Positions 8,323-16,194 of a DNA stretch of 42,885 bases are shown here, in pieces. The position numbers and the translations under genes are program-made. The stretch comes from Arcticibacterium sp047623945. Its GTDB lineage: Bacteria; Bacteroidota; Bacteroidia; Cytophagales; Spirosomataceae. Every line of letters begins with the position of its first letter. Position 1 is the stretch's first letter. The stretch lies in the NCBI GenBank assembly GCA_047623945.1, contig JBLHOT010000026.1, positions 1-42,885 on the forward strand, in the 5' to 3' direction. The notes beneath the pieces are model-generated. The model had not been told where the DNA came from. It made no database searches and saw only the letters and a program-made list of their open reading frames with translations.

Positions 8323-10470
8323 ATGATATTTAGAATTAGGAAATCGCTGAAACTCTTACCAATATACGTTTATATATTGCTGAGCACAACTGTTTCGTTT
8401 AGTTACGCTCAATCTGATAGCCCTGAAGCATTACTAAAGGAAATTAATCAGATGGAATCTCAAAAAGGTTTTTTGCAGGATACAGCTTATTTTGATTTAA
8501 AAAACCAACTAGGCTTATACTATGCCAATAACCTTCCAGATAGTGCTTTCCAGTTACTGAAAAATGTTCCTAAGCAGCTTCAATCAATAAAATATAAAAG
8601 TGGCGAAGTAGAAGTTTATAGACTTATAGGTATTTCCTATCAAACTAAGGGAGACTTTGAGGAAGCCAGAAGAAATTTTGAAATTTCGGCTCAAAAAGCA
8701 ATCAAATATAATCTGAAAGGGCTTTTGCCAGCCATTAAAAGTAACATTGGCATTACATATCTAAATAAAGGGAATTACGCCGAGGCCCTAAGACATTTTT
8801 ACGAAGCCCTAAAAGAGGCTGAGAAATACGAGAATAACTTAGTTATTGGCACGGTATGGAATAATATCGGCCTCATTCACTTTTTTCAAAACAAGTTTGA
8901 TGAATCGATTTCTGACTATTTAAAAATGCTAACTATTTCGAAAAAGGATAACGACATCGCAGGTGAACTAATCTCCTATAGCAATATCGGAGAAACCTAT
9001 TTGGCGAAAAAGGAATTTACAAAGGCTTTAGAAAATTTCAATCATGCATTTGGCTTGGCAGAGAAGTCCAAAGACATTGCTATGCAAATAGCTACTAGTA
9101 AGAATTTAGGAATTGTTTATTCCAAAATGAATGAGCCTGATCTAGCAATTAAAAACTTGAAAATCGCTCATCAGTTAGGTTTAAAATCGGGCAATAAACC
9201 TTCTACGTCTAAGGCACTCATAGAGCTCGCCACTATATTAGAAAAGCAGAAATCTTATAAGAAAGCCTTGGAAAAAGGGCTGGAAGCAGCACAACTCGCA
9301 GAGGAGATGGGACAGAGCCAATTAATTAGAGATTCCAATGAAATACTTTCAAAAATCTACCGAAATATGGGCGATGGGATGAGAGCCCTGGAAGCTTATG
9401 AAATATTCAAAAACTATTCTGATACAATTAATAATTTCGAAGGAGAAAAAGCTGCTATTGGCTTAAAGGCAGATTTTGAGTTTTCTAAAAAAGAATTTGA
9501 TTATCAAAAGAAAGTTCTTCAGCAGAGGTGGTTATTATTTTCGGCCTTTGCCGCCCTTGTCTCTCTTTTAGTTATTTTCTGGATAGTCAATAGAAATCGA
9601 AAACGAGCCAGAAAAAACAATGAACTATTAAAGAGTCAGAATGAGGCTATTGAAAAACAAAAAGTGGTTTTAGAAGAAACCCTCAATCAACTAAAAACCA
9701 CTCAAAAGCAATTAATCCATTCTGAGAAAATGGCCAGCCTCGGCGAGCTCACAGCTGGCATAGCTCATGAAATTCAAAACCCATTAAACTTTGTCAATAA
9801 TTTTAGTGAAGTTAGTACGGAGCTTCTAGATGATTTAAGTAAGGAAATAAAAGACCAAAACTGGGAGGATGTCAATGATATCATTCAAGACTTAGGCGGA
9901 AATTTGAACCGAATTAATGAGCACGGACAAAGAGCAAGTGATATTGTAAAAGGAATGTTAGAACATTCAAGAGGTAATTCTGGGAAAAGTGAAATGACAG
10001 ACATTAATGCATTAACTAACTCCACAGCCAAATTAGCCCATCAGGCTAACTTAGCCTTAAATAAGAGTGTCTTAATTTCGTTTGATATAAAGCTCGGCTC
10101 TGTTATTCCGTCCATTTCATTACAAAGTAGCGATATAAGCCGAGTGCTGCTGAACTTGATAAATAATGCATTCCAAAGTGTTGAAGAAAGAGCATCAAAA
10201 AATATTGTAGGGTATTTACCAAGTATTACGGTTACCACCAAAAAAGTCAATGACCAAATTCTAATTACTGTTAAGGATAATGGCCTTGGAATTCCAGAAG
10301 ATATAAGAGAAAAAATATTCCACCCTTTTTTCACCACCAAACCTTCGGGTAAAGGAACTGGCTTAGGGCTTAGTCTGGCTTATGATATTGCTAAAGCACA
10401 TGGCGGAGATTTAAAAGTAAAATCTGAATTAGGAGAAGGAGCCGAATTTACTCTTAGTCTTAAAACCTGA
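8323..10470 (+). CDS. TPR-containing sensor histidine kinase
   Basis: The 715-residue protein has a signal peptide (residues 1-30, ending SYAQ), six or seven TPR repeats (residues ~93-370) predicted to be periplasmic, a membrane helix at 403-423, a coiled coil at ~430-468, a HisKA dimerisation domain with the phosphorylated histidine at 482 (GIAHEIQNPLNF), and an HATPase domain with N box (NLINNA), G1 (DNGLGIP) and G2 (GTGLGLSL). No receiver domain is attached and no response regulator gene is next to it. This architecture is common in Bacteroidota. The signal sensed is unknown. It lies divergent from the lipoprotein/caspase operon with a 144-base gap. Confidence 0.92.
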   Translation: MIFRIRKSLKLLPIYVYILLSTTVSFSYAQSDSPEALLKEINQMESQKGFLQDTAYFDLKNQLGLYYANNLPDSAFQLLKNVPKQLQSIKYKSGEVEVYRLIGISYQTKGDFEEARRNFEISAQKAIKYNLKGLLPAIKSNIGITYLNKGNYAEALRHFYEALKEAEKYENNLVIGTVWNNIGLIHFFQNKFDESISDYLKMLTISKKDNDIAGELISYSNIGETYLAKKEFTKALENFNHAFGLAEKSKDIAMQIATSKNLGIVYSKMNEPDLAIKNLKIAHQLGLKSGNKPSTSKALIELATILEKQKSYKKALEKGLEAAQLAEEMGQSQLIRDSNEILSKIYRNMGDGMRALEAYEIFKNYSDTINNFEGEKAAIGLKADFEFSKKEFDYQKKVLQQRWLLFSAFAALVSLLVIFWIVNRNRKRARKNNELLKSQNEAIEKQKVVLEETLNQLKTTQKQLIHSEKMASLGELTAGIAHEIQNPLNFVNNFSEVSTELLDDLSKEIKDQNWEDVNDIIQDLGGNLNRINEHGQRASDIVKGMLEHSRGNSGKSEMTDINALTNSTAKLAHQANLALNKSVLISFDIKLGSVIPSISLQSSDISRVLLNLINNAFQSVEERASKNIVGYLPSITVTTKKVNDQILITVKDNGLGIPEDIREKIFHPFFTTKPSGKGTGLGLSLAYDIAKAHGGDLKVKSELGEGAEFTLSLKT

Positions 10471-10498
10471 GTTTAAAAGGATGGTCACTCTTTATAAC

Positions 10499-10531
10499 AA
10501 AAAAATCGACCCATTTCTGAGCCGATTTTTG
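10499..10531. terminator. Bidirectional hairpin terminator between the histidine kinase and pgk
   Basis: The arm AAAAATCG at 10501-10508 pairs with CGATTTTT at 10523-10530. The A tract and T tract flank the stem, so it can act for both converging genes. Confidence 0.7.
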
Positions 10532-10555
10532 TGTATAAGAAGTCATATTAATTTA

Positions 10556-11743
10556 TTAACTAAGAGCAGCTACTCCTGGAAGTACTTTCCCTTCCATGTA
10601 CTCTAATAATGCTCCACCACCTGTAGAGACATAAGAAACTCTTTCTCCCATTCCCGCATTATTAATCGCGGCTGCGGAGTCTCCTCCTCCTATTAAAGAA
10701 AATGCGTTATTTTCTTCGGTAGCCTGGACTACAGCTTCTGCAACAGTATTAGTTCCATGAGCAAAATTCGGAAATTCAAAAACACCCATAGGGCCATTCC
10801 AAAGTACTGTTTTTGATGTCCTTATGGTTTCAGCAAATAGTTTAGCCGACTCAGGCCCAATATCTAAACCTTCCCAACCTGCTGGTATTTTACCTCTACC
10901 TACTACTTGTGTTTTGGCATCATTACTAAATTTATCTGCTATAAGATTATCAATTGGCATTATGATTTTTACACCCTTTTCTTCAGCCTTTTTTAATATT
11001 GCTAAAGCCAATTCCTGTTTGTCAGCTTCTAATAAAGAATTACCTATTTCACCACCGAGGGCCTTAGTAAAAGTATAGGTCATTCCTCCACCAATAATAA
11101 GGTTATCTACAGTATCTAATAATTTTTCAATAATCAATATTTTATCAGAAATCTTGGCCCCTCCCATAATCGCGGTGAAAGGTCGCTCTGCTTTTTCAAG
11201 AATACGCTGAGCGTTATCAATCTCGGCCTGCATTACCAAACCACAGACTCTATCTTTGAAAAACTGACCAATAATGGCAGTTGAAGCATGTGCTCTATGA
11301 GCGGTACCAAAGGCATCATTAACCCATACATCACCTAGTTTTGATAACTTCTCCGCAAAAGCTAAATCTCCAGAAGTCTCTTCCTTATAAAAACGTAGGT
11401 TTTCTAATAATAGAACCTCTTCTGGCTTTAATCCGGCTGCTAGCTCTGAGGCTTGCTCCCCAATACAATCATCGGCGAACTTAACAGACACGTCTAATAT
11501 CAACGATAAGGCCTGAACAATGTGCTTCAACGAGTATTTTTCTGTTGGGCCATCTTTAGGCCTACCTAGATGTGACATTAAGATACAAGAACCTCCATCA
11601 CTTAAAATCTTCCTTATCGTAGGAATAGTTGCCGTAATTCTAGTATCGTCTGTAATCTCAAATTGATCATTCAAAGGCACATTAAAATCCACTCGAACTA
11701 AAGCCTTCTTATCTTTGAAATTATACCCTTCTAATGCTATCAT
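10556..11743 (-). CDS. pgk: Phosphoglycerate kinase
   Basis: The 395-residue protein is a full-length cytoplasmic PGK of glycolysis, moving a phosphate between 1,3-bisphosphoglycerate and ADP. Recognisable signatures are VRVDFNVPL near residue 17, SHLGRPKDGP, LLENLRFYKEE, MGGAKISDK, LWNGPMGVFE, and the nucleotide-binding IGGGDSAAAI near the C-terminus. The start ATG at 11743 is the only sensible one. A hairpin terminator follows the gene at 10499-10531, and it is divergent from the ribosomal protein operon rpsF-rpsR-rplI. Confidence 0.98.
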   Translation of the reverse strand: MIALEGYNFKDKKALVRVDFNVPLNDQFEITDDTRITATIPTIRKILSDGGSCILMSHLGRPKDGPTEKYSLKHIVQALSLILDVSVKFADDCIGEQASELAAGLKPEEVLLLENLRFYKEETSGDLAFAEKLSKLGDVWVNDAFGTAHRAHASTAIIGQFFKDRVCGLVMQAEIDNAQRILEKAERPFTAIMGGAKISDKILIIEKLLDTVDNLIIGGGMTYTFTKALGGEIGNSLLEADKQELALAILKKAEEKGVKIIMPIDNLIADKFSNDAKTQVVGRGKIPAGWEGLDIGPESAKLFAETIRTSKTVLWNGPMGVFEFPNFAHGTNTVAEAVVQATEENNAFSLIGGGDSAAAINNAGMGERVSYVSTGGGALLEYMEGKVLPGVAALS

Positions 11744-11790
11744 ATTGTTATAATTCTTTACTGTTATTGTACTCCACTCTATGCGGAAAG

Positions 11791-11798
11791 CAAATATA
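11791..11798 (-). promoter_or_regulatory. Candidate -7 element for pgk
   Basis: On the minus strand the sequence reads TATATTTG, a perfect TAnnTTTG element, about 47 bases before the pgk start. The -33 element is not clear (a TTC lies about 24 bases upstream). Confidence 0.45.
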
Positions 11799-11864
11799 AT
11801 TGTCTAAGGTCTAGATGCCGAAGATTCTATGGCTTTACCCCATATACGACGGTAATTCTATTCG

Positions 11865-11876
11865 TATTGTACAATA
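11865..11876. repeat. 12-base perfect palindrome between pgk and rpsF
   Basis: TATTGTACAATA reads the same on both strands. It lies between the two divergent promoters of the pgk-rpsF intergenic region, about 70 bases from the pgk -7 element and about 80 from the rpsF -33 element. It could be an operator, but chance is possible in AT-rich DNA. Confidence 0.35.
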
Positions 11877-11955
11877 AATAATATATAAATTTCTACTTGT
11901 ATTTTTGAATGTAGACTATGGCCATGGGAAAAGTCATTATTAATTGATTATGAGA

Positions 11956-11985
11956 TTGTTTATAAGTTATAAAGTGGTACTTTTG
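11956..11985 (+). promoter_or_regulatory. Promoter of the rpsF-rpsR-rplI operon
   Basis: TTG at 11956-11958 is followed by 19 bases and TACTTTTG at 11978-11985. This matches the Bacteroidota TTG-N17-23-TAnnTTTG consensus. Transcription would start near 11991, giving a leader of about 38 bases. Confidence 0.75.
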
Positions 11986-12028
11986 CACCTCAATTTTTGA
12001 AAATATTTTTAATCACAAACAAATTATC

Positions 12029-12412
12029 ATGTTTCAAAACCAGTACGAAACAGTGTTCATTTTAACTCCCGTGTTGTCTGAAGTTCAGATGACGGACGCT
12101 GTGGATTCATTAAAGAAAGTGCTGACTGATAATGGAGCTGAGTTAGTAAACGAGGAACATTGGGGCCTCAGAAAACTAGCATATCCCATTCAGCACAAAT
12201 CAACCGGTTATTACCAGTTGTTTGAATTTAAGGCTGCTACAGATTTAGTAGCTACTCTAGAGATCGCTTATAAGCGTGACGAACGTGTTTTACGTTTTCT
12301 AACTACCAAGTTAGATAAGCACGCCATTGACTACGCAGATAGGCGTAAGAATGGCAAAATAGGAAAGAAGAACCAAGAAGCCCCTAAAGATGCCACAACC
12401 CAAAAAGCCTAA
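12029..12412 (+). CDS. rpsF: 30S ribosomal protein S6
   Basis: The 127-residue protein opens with the S6 signature QYETVFILTP and contains the WGLRKLAYPI and GYYQLFEF strands. S6 binds the central domain of 16S rRNA together with S18, which is encoded by the next gene. The basic and polar C-terminal tail (after ~residue 105) is variable in this family. It is the first gene of the standard rpsF-rpsR-rplI operon, with a good promoter at 11956-11985. Confidence 0.97.
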   Translation: MFQNQYETVFILTPVLSEVQMTDAVDSLKKVLTDNGAELVNEEHWGLRKLAYPIQHKSTGYYQLFEFKAATDLVATLEIAYKRDERVLRFLTTKLDKHAIDYADRRKNGKIGKKNQEAPKDATTQKA

Positions 12413-12416
12413 GCAC

Positions 12417-12671
12417 ATGTCATTAGTAAACGAAAGAGTAGAACGCAAAGATCAAGTTGCCAAAAAATACTGCCGCTTTAAAAAAGCCGGTATTAAATAT
12501 GTAGACTATAAAGACCCAAACTTTCTGTTGAAGTTTGTGAATGAGCAAGGTAAAATTCTTCCTAGAAGATTAACTGGTAACAGTTTAAAGTTCCAAAGGA
12601 AAGTATCTGTAGCTATAAAGAGATCACGTCATTTGGCCCTTATGCCATATGTAGCTGACGGTTTAAAATAG
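12417..12671 (+). CDS. rpsR: 30S ribosomal protein S18
   Basis: I place the start at the ATG at 12417, which gives 84 residues, the usual S18 length (MSLVNERVERK). An upstream in-frame ATG at 12390 lies inside rpsF and would add nine lysine- and proline-rich residues foreign to S18. Conserved features are KKYCRFKK, the DYKD segment, and the basic core ending in KRSRHLALMPYV, which binds 16S rRNA. S18 partners with S6. The gene begins four bases after the rpsF stop, so translation is probably coupled. Confidence 0.96.
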   Translation: MSLVNERVERKDQVAKKYCRFKKAGIKYVDYKDPNFLLKFVNEQGKILPRRLTGNSLKFQRKVSVAIKRSRHLALMPYVADGLK

Positions 12672-12729
12672 GATTAGTCAAGAAGCCTAAATGGCTTTTC
12701 GCATTTAAAATTTTTAATCAAGTATTACA

Positions 12730-13185
12730 ATGGAAATTATATTAAAAACGGATATTGCGGGTCTTGGCTACAAGAATGATATTCTTGAAGTGAAGCCGGG
12801 TTACGGTCGCAATTATCTTATTCCTCAAGGGTTTGCAACGTTGGCGACTTCGTCAACCAAGAAAATTCTTGCTGAGAATTTAAAGCAAGCTGCCCACAAA
12901 GCAGAAAAAATACAAACTGCCGCAGAAGATCTAGCCTCTGGCATTGGAGGAATGGTTATTACCATCACAATGAAAGCTGGTGAGTCTGGTAAAATCTTTG
13001 GTAGAGTTACGAATACGCAAGTTTCTGACTTCTTATTAACGAAAGGTTTTGATGTAGACCGTAAGAAAATCACAATGGATGACGTAAAAAGCATCGGTGA
13101 TTATAAGGCTACGCTAGATCTTCACAAAGAAGTGAAGCACGAAGTAAACGTTTCTGTAGTAGCTGAAGCAAAAGCTGAGGCTTAA
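12730..13185 (+). CDS. rplI: 50S ribosomal protein L9
   Basis: The 151-residue protein has the L9 N-terminal domain (EIILKTDIAGLGYKND, then VKPGYGRNYLIPQGFA) that binds 23S rRNA, a central connecting helix rich in Lys and Ala (~residues 40-75), and the C-terminal domain (GKIFGRVT onward). Length is normal. It is the last gene of the rpsF operon and is followed by a strong hairpin terminator. The 58-base gap after rpsR shows no hairpin. Confidence 0.97.
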   Translation: MEIILKTDIAGLGYKNDILEVKPGYGRNYLIPQGFATLATSSTKKILAENLKQAAHKAEKIQTAAEDLASGIGGMVITITMKAGESGKIFGRVTNTQVSDFLLTKGFDVDRKKITMDDVKSIGDYKATLDLHKEVKHEVNVSVVAEAKAEA

Positions 13186-13206
13186 GGAAGAACTTCTTTT
13201 AAAGTA

Positions 13207-13238
13207 AAAAAAGACGAATCGAAAGGTTCGTCTTTTTT
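13207..13238 (+). terminator. Intrinsic terminator of the ribosomal protein operon
   Basis: AAAAAAGACGAA (13207-13218) pairs perfectly with TTCGTCTTTTTT (13227-13238) around an eight-base loop, and the second arm ends in a T run. It begins 21 bases after the rplI stop codon. Confidence 0.9.
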
Positions 13239-13304
13239 GTTGTTCAATCCCTGACAAATCTATATTTCAAAAAGGTAACATCGTATTACCAACGGTCTTA
13301 AAGC

Positions 13305-13334
13305 AAAAAAGTCGGACGCATAAGCTTCCGACTT
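13305..13334 (-). terminator. Candidate terminator of the cytochrome c gene
   Basis: On the minus strand AAGTCGGA (13334-13327) pairs with TCCGACTT (13316-13309) and is followed by a T run at 13310-13305. It lies about 85 bases past the cytochrome c stop codon. Confidence 0.6.
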
Positions 13335-13418
13335 CTAGTATCAGCCATCCTACAAAAGACAACTAATTAAATATTTCTGAGATCATCCGACATTAAAATA
13401 TCTGACATCCATCTCCCT

Positions 13419-13739
13419 CTACTTCAAGCTAGCTATCCATTTAGCAATAACCAGAGCTTCTGCCTTAGGCACTTGAGTCATTGCAGCCATTGGAGGGTAA
13501 CCAGGCCAGTTTTTAGGATTTGGCTTGTAAATTAACTTTACAATATCCTCCGCCTTATATTTCTTTTTTTGCATGACCTCTTTATAAGCTGGCCCTACCA
13601 AACGCTTATCTGCGTTATGACAAGCTAAGCAAGTATTCTTCTGAAGCAATTTCTGCACATTAGGTGGAATACGTGTTTGTCCGTGAGAAAAAGTGGAGAT
13701 TCCTCCAAGTAATAATAATGTAACTAGTAATTTCTTCAT
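13419..13739 (-). CDS. Small periplasmic class I c-type cytochrome
   Basis: The 106-residue protein has a signal peptide (residues 1-20, hydrophobic L-rich core, ending HGQ). A single haem-binding CLACH motif places thioether cysteines at 37 and 40 and the axial histidine at 41. The likely methionine ligand is M84 in the YPPMAAM loop. This fits the cytochrome c-551/c-552 fold, a soluble electron carrier in the periplasm. The gene has its own promoter at 13770-13799 and a terminator downstream, so it is probably monocistronic. Its redox partners cannot be told from the neighbours. Confidence 0.9.
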   Translation of the reverse strand: MKKLLVTLLLLGGISTFSHGQTRIPPNVQKLLQKNTCLACHNADKRLVGPAYKEVMQKKKYKAEDIVKLIYKPNPKNWPGYPPMAAMTQVPKAEALVIAKWIASLK

Positions 13740-13769
13740 TCTTGGTTGTCAAATTTAAATTTAGAATTG

Positions 13770-13799
13770 CAAATATGGTACAGCAAATCGGTATTTCAA
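13770..13799 (-). promoter_or_regulatory. Candidate promoter of the cytochrome c gene
   Basis: On the minus strand TTG (13799-13797) is followed by 19 bases and CATATTTG (13777-13770), one base off TAnnTTTG in the first position. Confidence 0.5.
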
Positions 13800-13878
13800 A
13801 AACTCCCTTAAAGATACCATCAGCCGTCAAACATTAGATACTAAAATGAGCTTTAAAGTTGTTAACGGCCTGTTAAAA

Positions 13879-13912
13879 AGGTTCAAATGTTAATTAATAA
13901 CCATTTGAACCT
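13879..13912 (-). terminator. Terminator of the FAN1-GNAT operon
   Basis: The arms AGGTTCAAATG (13879-13889) and CATTTGAACCT (13902-13912) are perfect 11-base complements. Read on the minus strand, the hairpin is followed by TTTTT. It lies 14 bases past the GNAT gene stop. Confidence 0.8.
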
Positions 13913-13926
13913 GAAAGTATAGTCTT

Positions 13927-14427
13927 TCAAGCTCTTAGCTTCGCAAATTTATGTTCATCCCAAAGTCGGCCTTTCTTGAAAATGGCCTTCCTAAAAACAC
14001 CTTCCTTTTCAAAACCACTTTTCTCCAGTACCCGTATAGAGGCTTTATTATATTCAAAGACACTAGAAAAAATCCTTTCTACACCCAGATTCTGAAAGGT
14101 ATAATCACAGATTAAGTCCGTGGCCTTCGTAGCAATACCCTTCCCCCAGAAAGGTTCTCCTATCCAATACCCCATTTCAGCAGACTTTCGGTAGACATCT
14201 GTCTGGACGTTGGCACTAATGATTCCACAAAAGTTTTCATTATATGTGATCGCGAAATTCTCTTGAACTTTCATAGCTAAGCTATGCTCAATAAACCACT
14301 CGGCATCTCTCTGTGTGTAAGGATGTGGAAAGTAATCTCTTACACTACTCCAGATATTTACGTTATCGGCAAGTTTGGCGATGACTGCTTTGTCTTCGAG
14401 ATGAAGTGGTCTTAAGGTTATGTTCAT
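13927..14427 (-). CDS. GNAT family N-acetyltransferase (RimJ/RimL type)
   Basis: The 166-residue protein is a single GNAT domain. It starts with LRPLHLEDKAVIAKLADN and contains GYWIGEPFWGKGIATKA, the acetyl-CoA pyrophosphate loop (motif A), followed by NKASIRVLEKSGFEKEG, the helix and strand of motif B. RimJ/RimL relatives acetylate protein N-termini or small amines with acetyl-CoA. The actual substrate is unknown. It sits 18 bases downstream of the FAN1 nuclease gene on the same strand and ends at a strong hairpin, so they form a two-gene unit. Confidence 0.9.
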   Translation of the reverse strand: MNITLRPLHLEDKAVIAKLADNVNIWSSVRDYFPHPYTQRDAEWFIEHSLAMKVQENFAITYNENFCGIISANVQTDVYRKSAEMGYWIGEPFWGKGIATKATDLICDYTFQNLGVERIFSSVFEYNKASIRVLEKSGFEKEGVFRKAIFKKGRLWDEHKFAKLRA

Positions 14428-14445
14428 TTAATAATTAGTTAAAAG

Positions 14446-16110
14446 TTATTCTTCCTCAAAAAACACCCTCAAAACCCGGGCATTAATGCCATTTGCTTCA
14501 AAATAGTTTAACCAATACAGCTGTCTGTTAGATAGATTATCTGTCGGTGATTTTACTTCCACAAATTCGTACGAATGATTATCCCAAACAAACAAATCTG
14601 GAAAGCCACGCGAATTTTCTACGATATCCTTACAAATATGTACCAATATCTCTTTGATGGGGGCTAGCCCAATATATCTAGTGGCTATGCTAATGCTTTC
14701 CCACATGCCCTCCATCCAAATCACAAAGGGATTGGCTATGCCCTCTTGATCCATAAATTTTCTACCCATGTAGAGAAGTAAGTCCTCCATATCTTCAAAG
14801 CGGGCCAAATGTGCATGAATTTGCTCCTTTCTTTTCTCATAGAAATCTGGCAAGTGTAAATCAGACGGACGCCTCTGGAAGGGATGGTGAAAAGCTACCA
14901 AACTTGGGTCAAAAATAATATCCCAAAACACAAGTCCAAAAATACCTCGCCATAAATGGTTTTCAGAAAAGATGGCATTTTTCCCTTCTTCCATATAATG
15001 CTCAATGGTGCCGAGTTCCACCTGTCCTTTATAGTAGGCAGGAATGGTAATTCTTTCGGCCTCATGAAGCTTTTCAGTAGTTAGTTTTTTCTTCCTTTTA
15101 GATTTGCTTAATATCCGTTCTGAGAAATCCTTAGCAAAAAAATGTTCATCTGCATTGGCAGTGTTGGCCAACATGTCATTGCATAGAGCCAGGGCTTCTT
15201 CGGGGTGTTTTAACCCGAACAAACAGCGTACTCTTCGCTCTTTAGCCATAGATAGTGAGCAACCCTTATAAACCTCCACTGCTAGTTCTAGAGCTTTCTG
15301 ACGCTCTAGATGTCTACCAACCTTGAGTGTTAGCTTTTCTAGCCCAGGTTTGGCTATTTCAGAAAGTTCTTTTATACTATCTGACATAGTATCAAACCAA
15401 TCATATATAGCTTCAGGAGTCTCCGTTTTTTTTAGTTTTTCAAAGAGGTCTACTTGGTCGGTAATCATCCACTTGTCCTCTGCATCTTTTCTGGTTTCAA
15501 ATCTGGCCACGAGTTTATCTTCATCGTGCGAAAAATATTGAATGAAGCCCAAATCACGAACCACGAACTCGGTCATGTCCATGTAGCGATTCCCAAAAAA
15601 CAAAAATTTAAAGAAGGTCACCTCGAATTCGAAATTCACTTTTATTAGAGGATAAAATTCTTTAAAGCTATCAATAACCTCTTTAGCAGCTACATTTTCT
15701 CTTATCCAAGCACTTATCTCTGGTTTTGGTTTAGTTTTAAAACCTTTTTTAGATACCAATTTTAAGACATCCACTTTAGTGCCTAAATGAAGTAAGTCTG
15801 GTACATAAGCTAGATGCTTGTCAGAGAGATCTTCTACAAAGTCTCTTTGCTTAAGCTCTGACAAAACATCCTGAATATTTACTATCTCGTCATAATGAAG
15901 TTTTTCTGTTTTGAAGAATAGACCTCTTCTGTTAGCAAACCTTATGAATAGGCACTGGGCGTCTTCAGACAAGCCATAAAATTTTCGTAAGAAACGCCAC
16001 TCCTTTTCTTCAAGGATATGTTTGTACTTATCCTTTACGAAATCCAATAAGTAATTGAAATAGTCGTGGTAATACTTTGGAGGTAGAATAACGTTCTCTT
16101 TCTCTGACAC
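14446..16110 (-). CDS. FAN1-like structure-specific nuclease (VRR-NUC domain)
   Basis: The 554-residue protein carries the FAN1 layout. The N-terminal winged-helix/SAP-like region (ILEEKEWRFLRKFYGL, then AQCLFIRFANRRGLFFKTEKL) is followed by a helical TPR-like middle. A hydrophobic FGLVFWDIIF segment near residue 385 matches the conserved GLLLWDIIF of human FAN1. The C-terminal VRR-NUC nuclease has catalytic residues D505, E518 and K520 (PDLFVWD, then FVEVKSP) and the downstream LSNRQLYWL helix. FAN1 cuts branched DNA during interstrand crosslink repair. A bacterial enzyme of this type is known from Pseudomonas. The start is a GTG, with an in-frame stop a few codons upstream. Confidence 0.9.
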   Translation of the reverse strand: MSEKENVILPPKYYHDYFNYLLDFVKDKYKHILEEKEWRFLRKFYGLSEDAQCLFIRFANRRGLFFKTEKLHYDEIVNIQDVLSELKQRDFVEDLSDKHLAYVPDLLHLGTKVDVLKLVSKKGFKTKPKPEISAWIRENVAAKEVIDSFKEFYPLIKVNFEFEVTFFKFLFFGNRYMDMTEFVVRDLGFIQYFSHDEDKLVARFETRKDAEDKWMITDQVDLFEKLKKTETPEAIYDWFDTMSDSIKELSEIAKPGLEKLTLKVGRHLERQKALELAVEVYKGCSLSMAKERRVRCLFGLKHPEEALALCNDMLANTANADEHFFAKDFSERILSKSKRKKKLTTEKLHEAERITIPAYYKGQVELGTIEHYMEEGKNAIFSENHLWRGIFGLVFWDIIFDPSLVAFHHPFQRRPSDLHLPDFYEKRKEQIHAHLARFEDMEDLLLYMGRKFMDQEGIANPFVIWMEGMWESISIATRYIGLAPIKEILVHICKDIVENSRGFPDLFVWDNHSYEFVEVKSPTDNLSNRQLYWLNYFEANGINARVLRVFFEEE

Positions 16111-16194
16111 AAACGCAATTTATTCCTTTTAAACCCTACAAACAACCAGCTTTTGACCCGCAGCTATTTTTGATAAGAATTTTAGCCGATTCTC

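Noticed and set aside
2830..10470. A gasdermin-type or CBASS-like defence system around the caspase genes
   Set aside because: Both caspase proteins have signal peptides, no gasdermin or nucleotide-cyclase gene is present, and the neighbours are not defence families, so an immune role is not supported.
12390..12416. Longer start of rpsR inside rpsF
   Set aside because: The extra nine residues are unlike S18, and the ATG at 12417 gives the family length.
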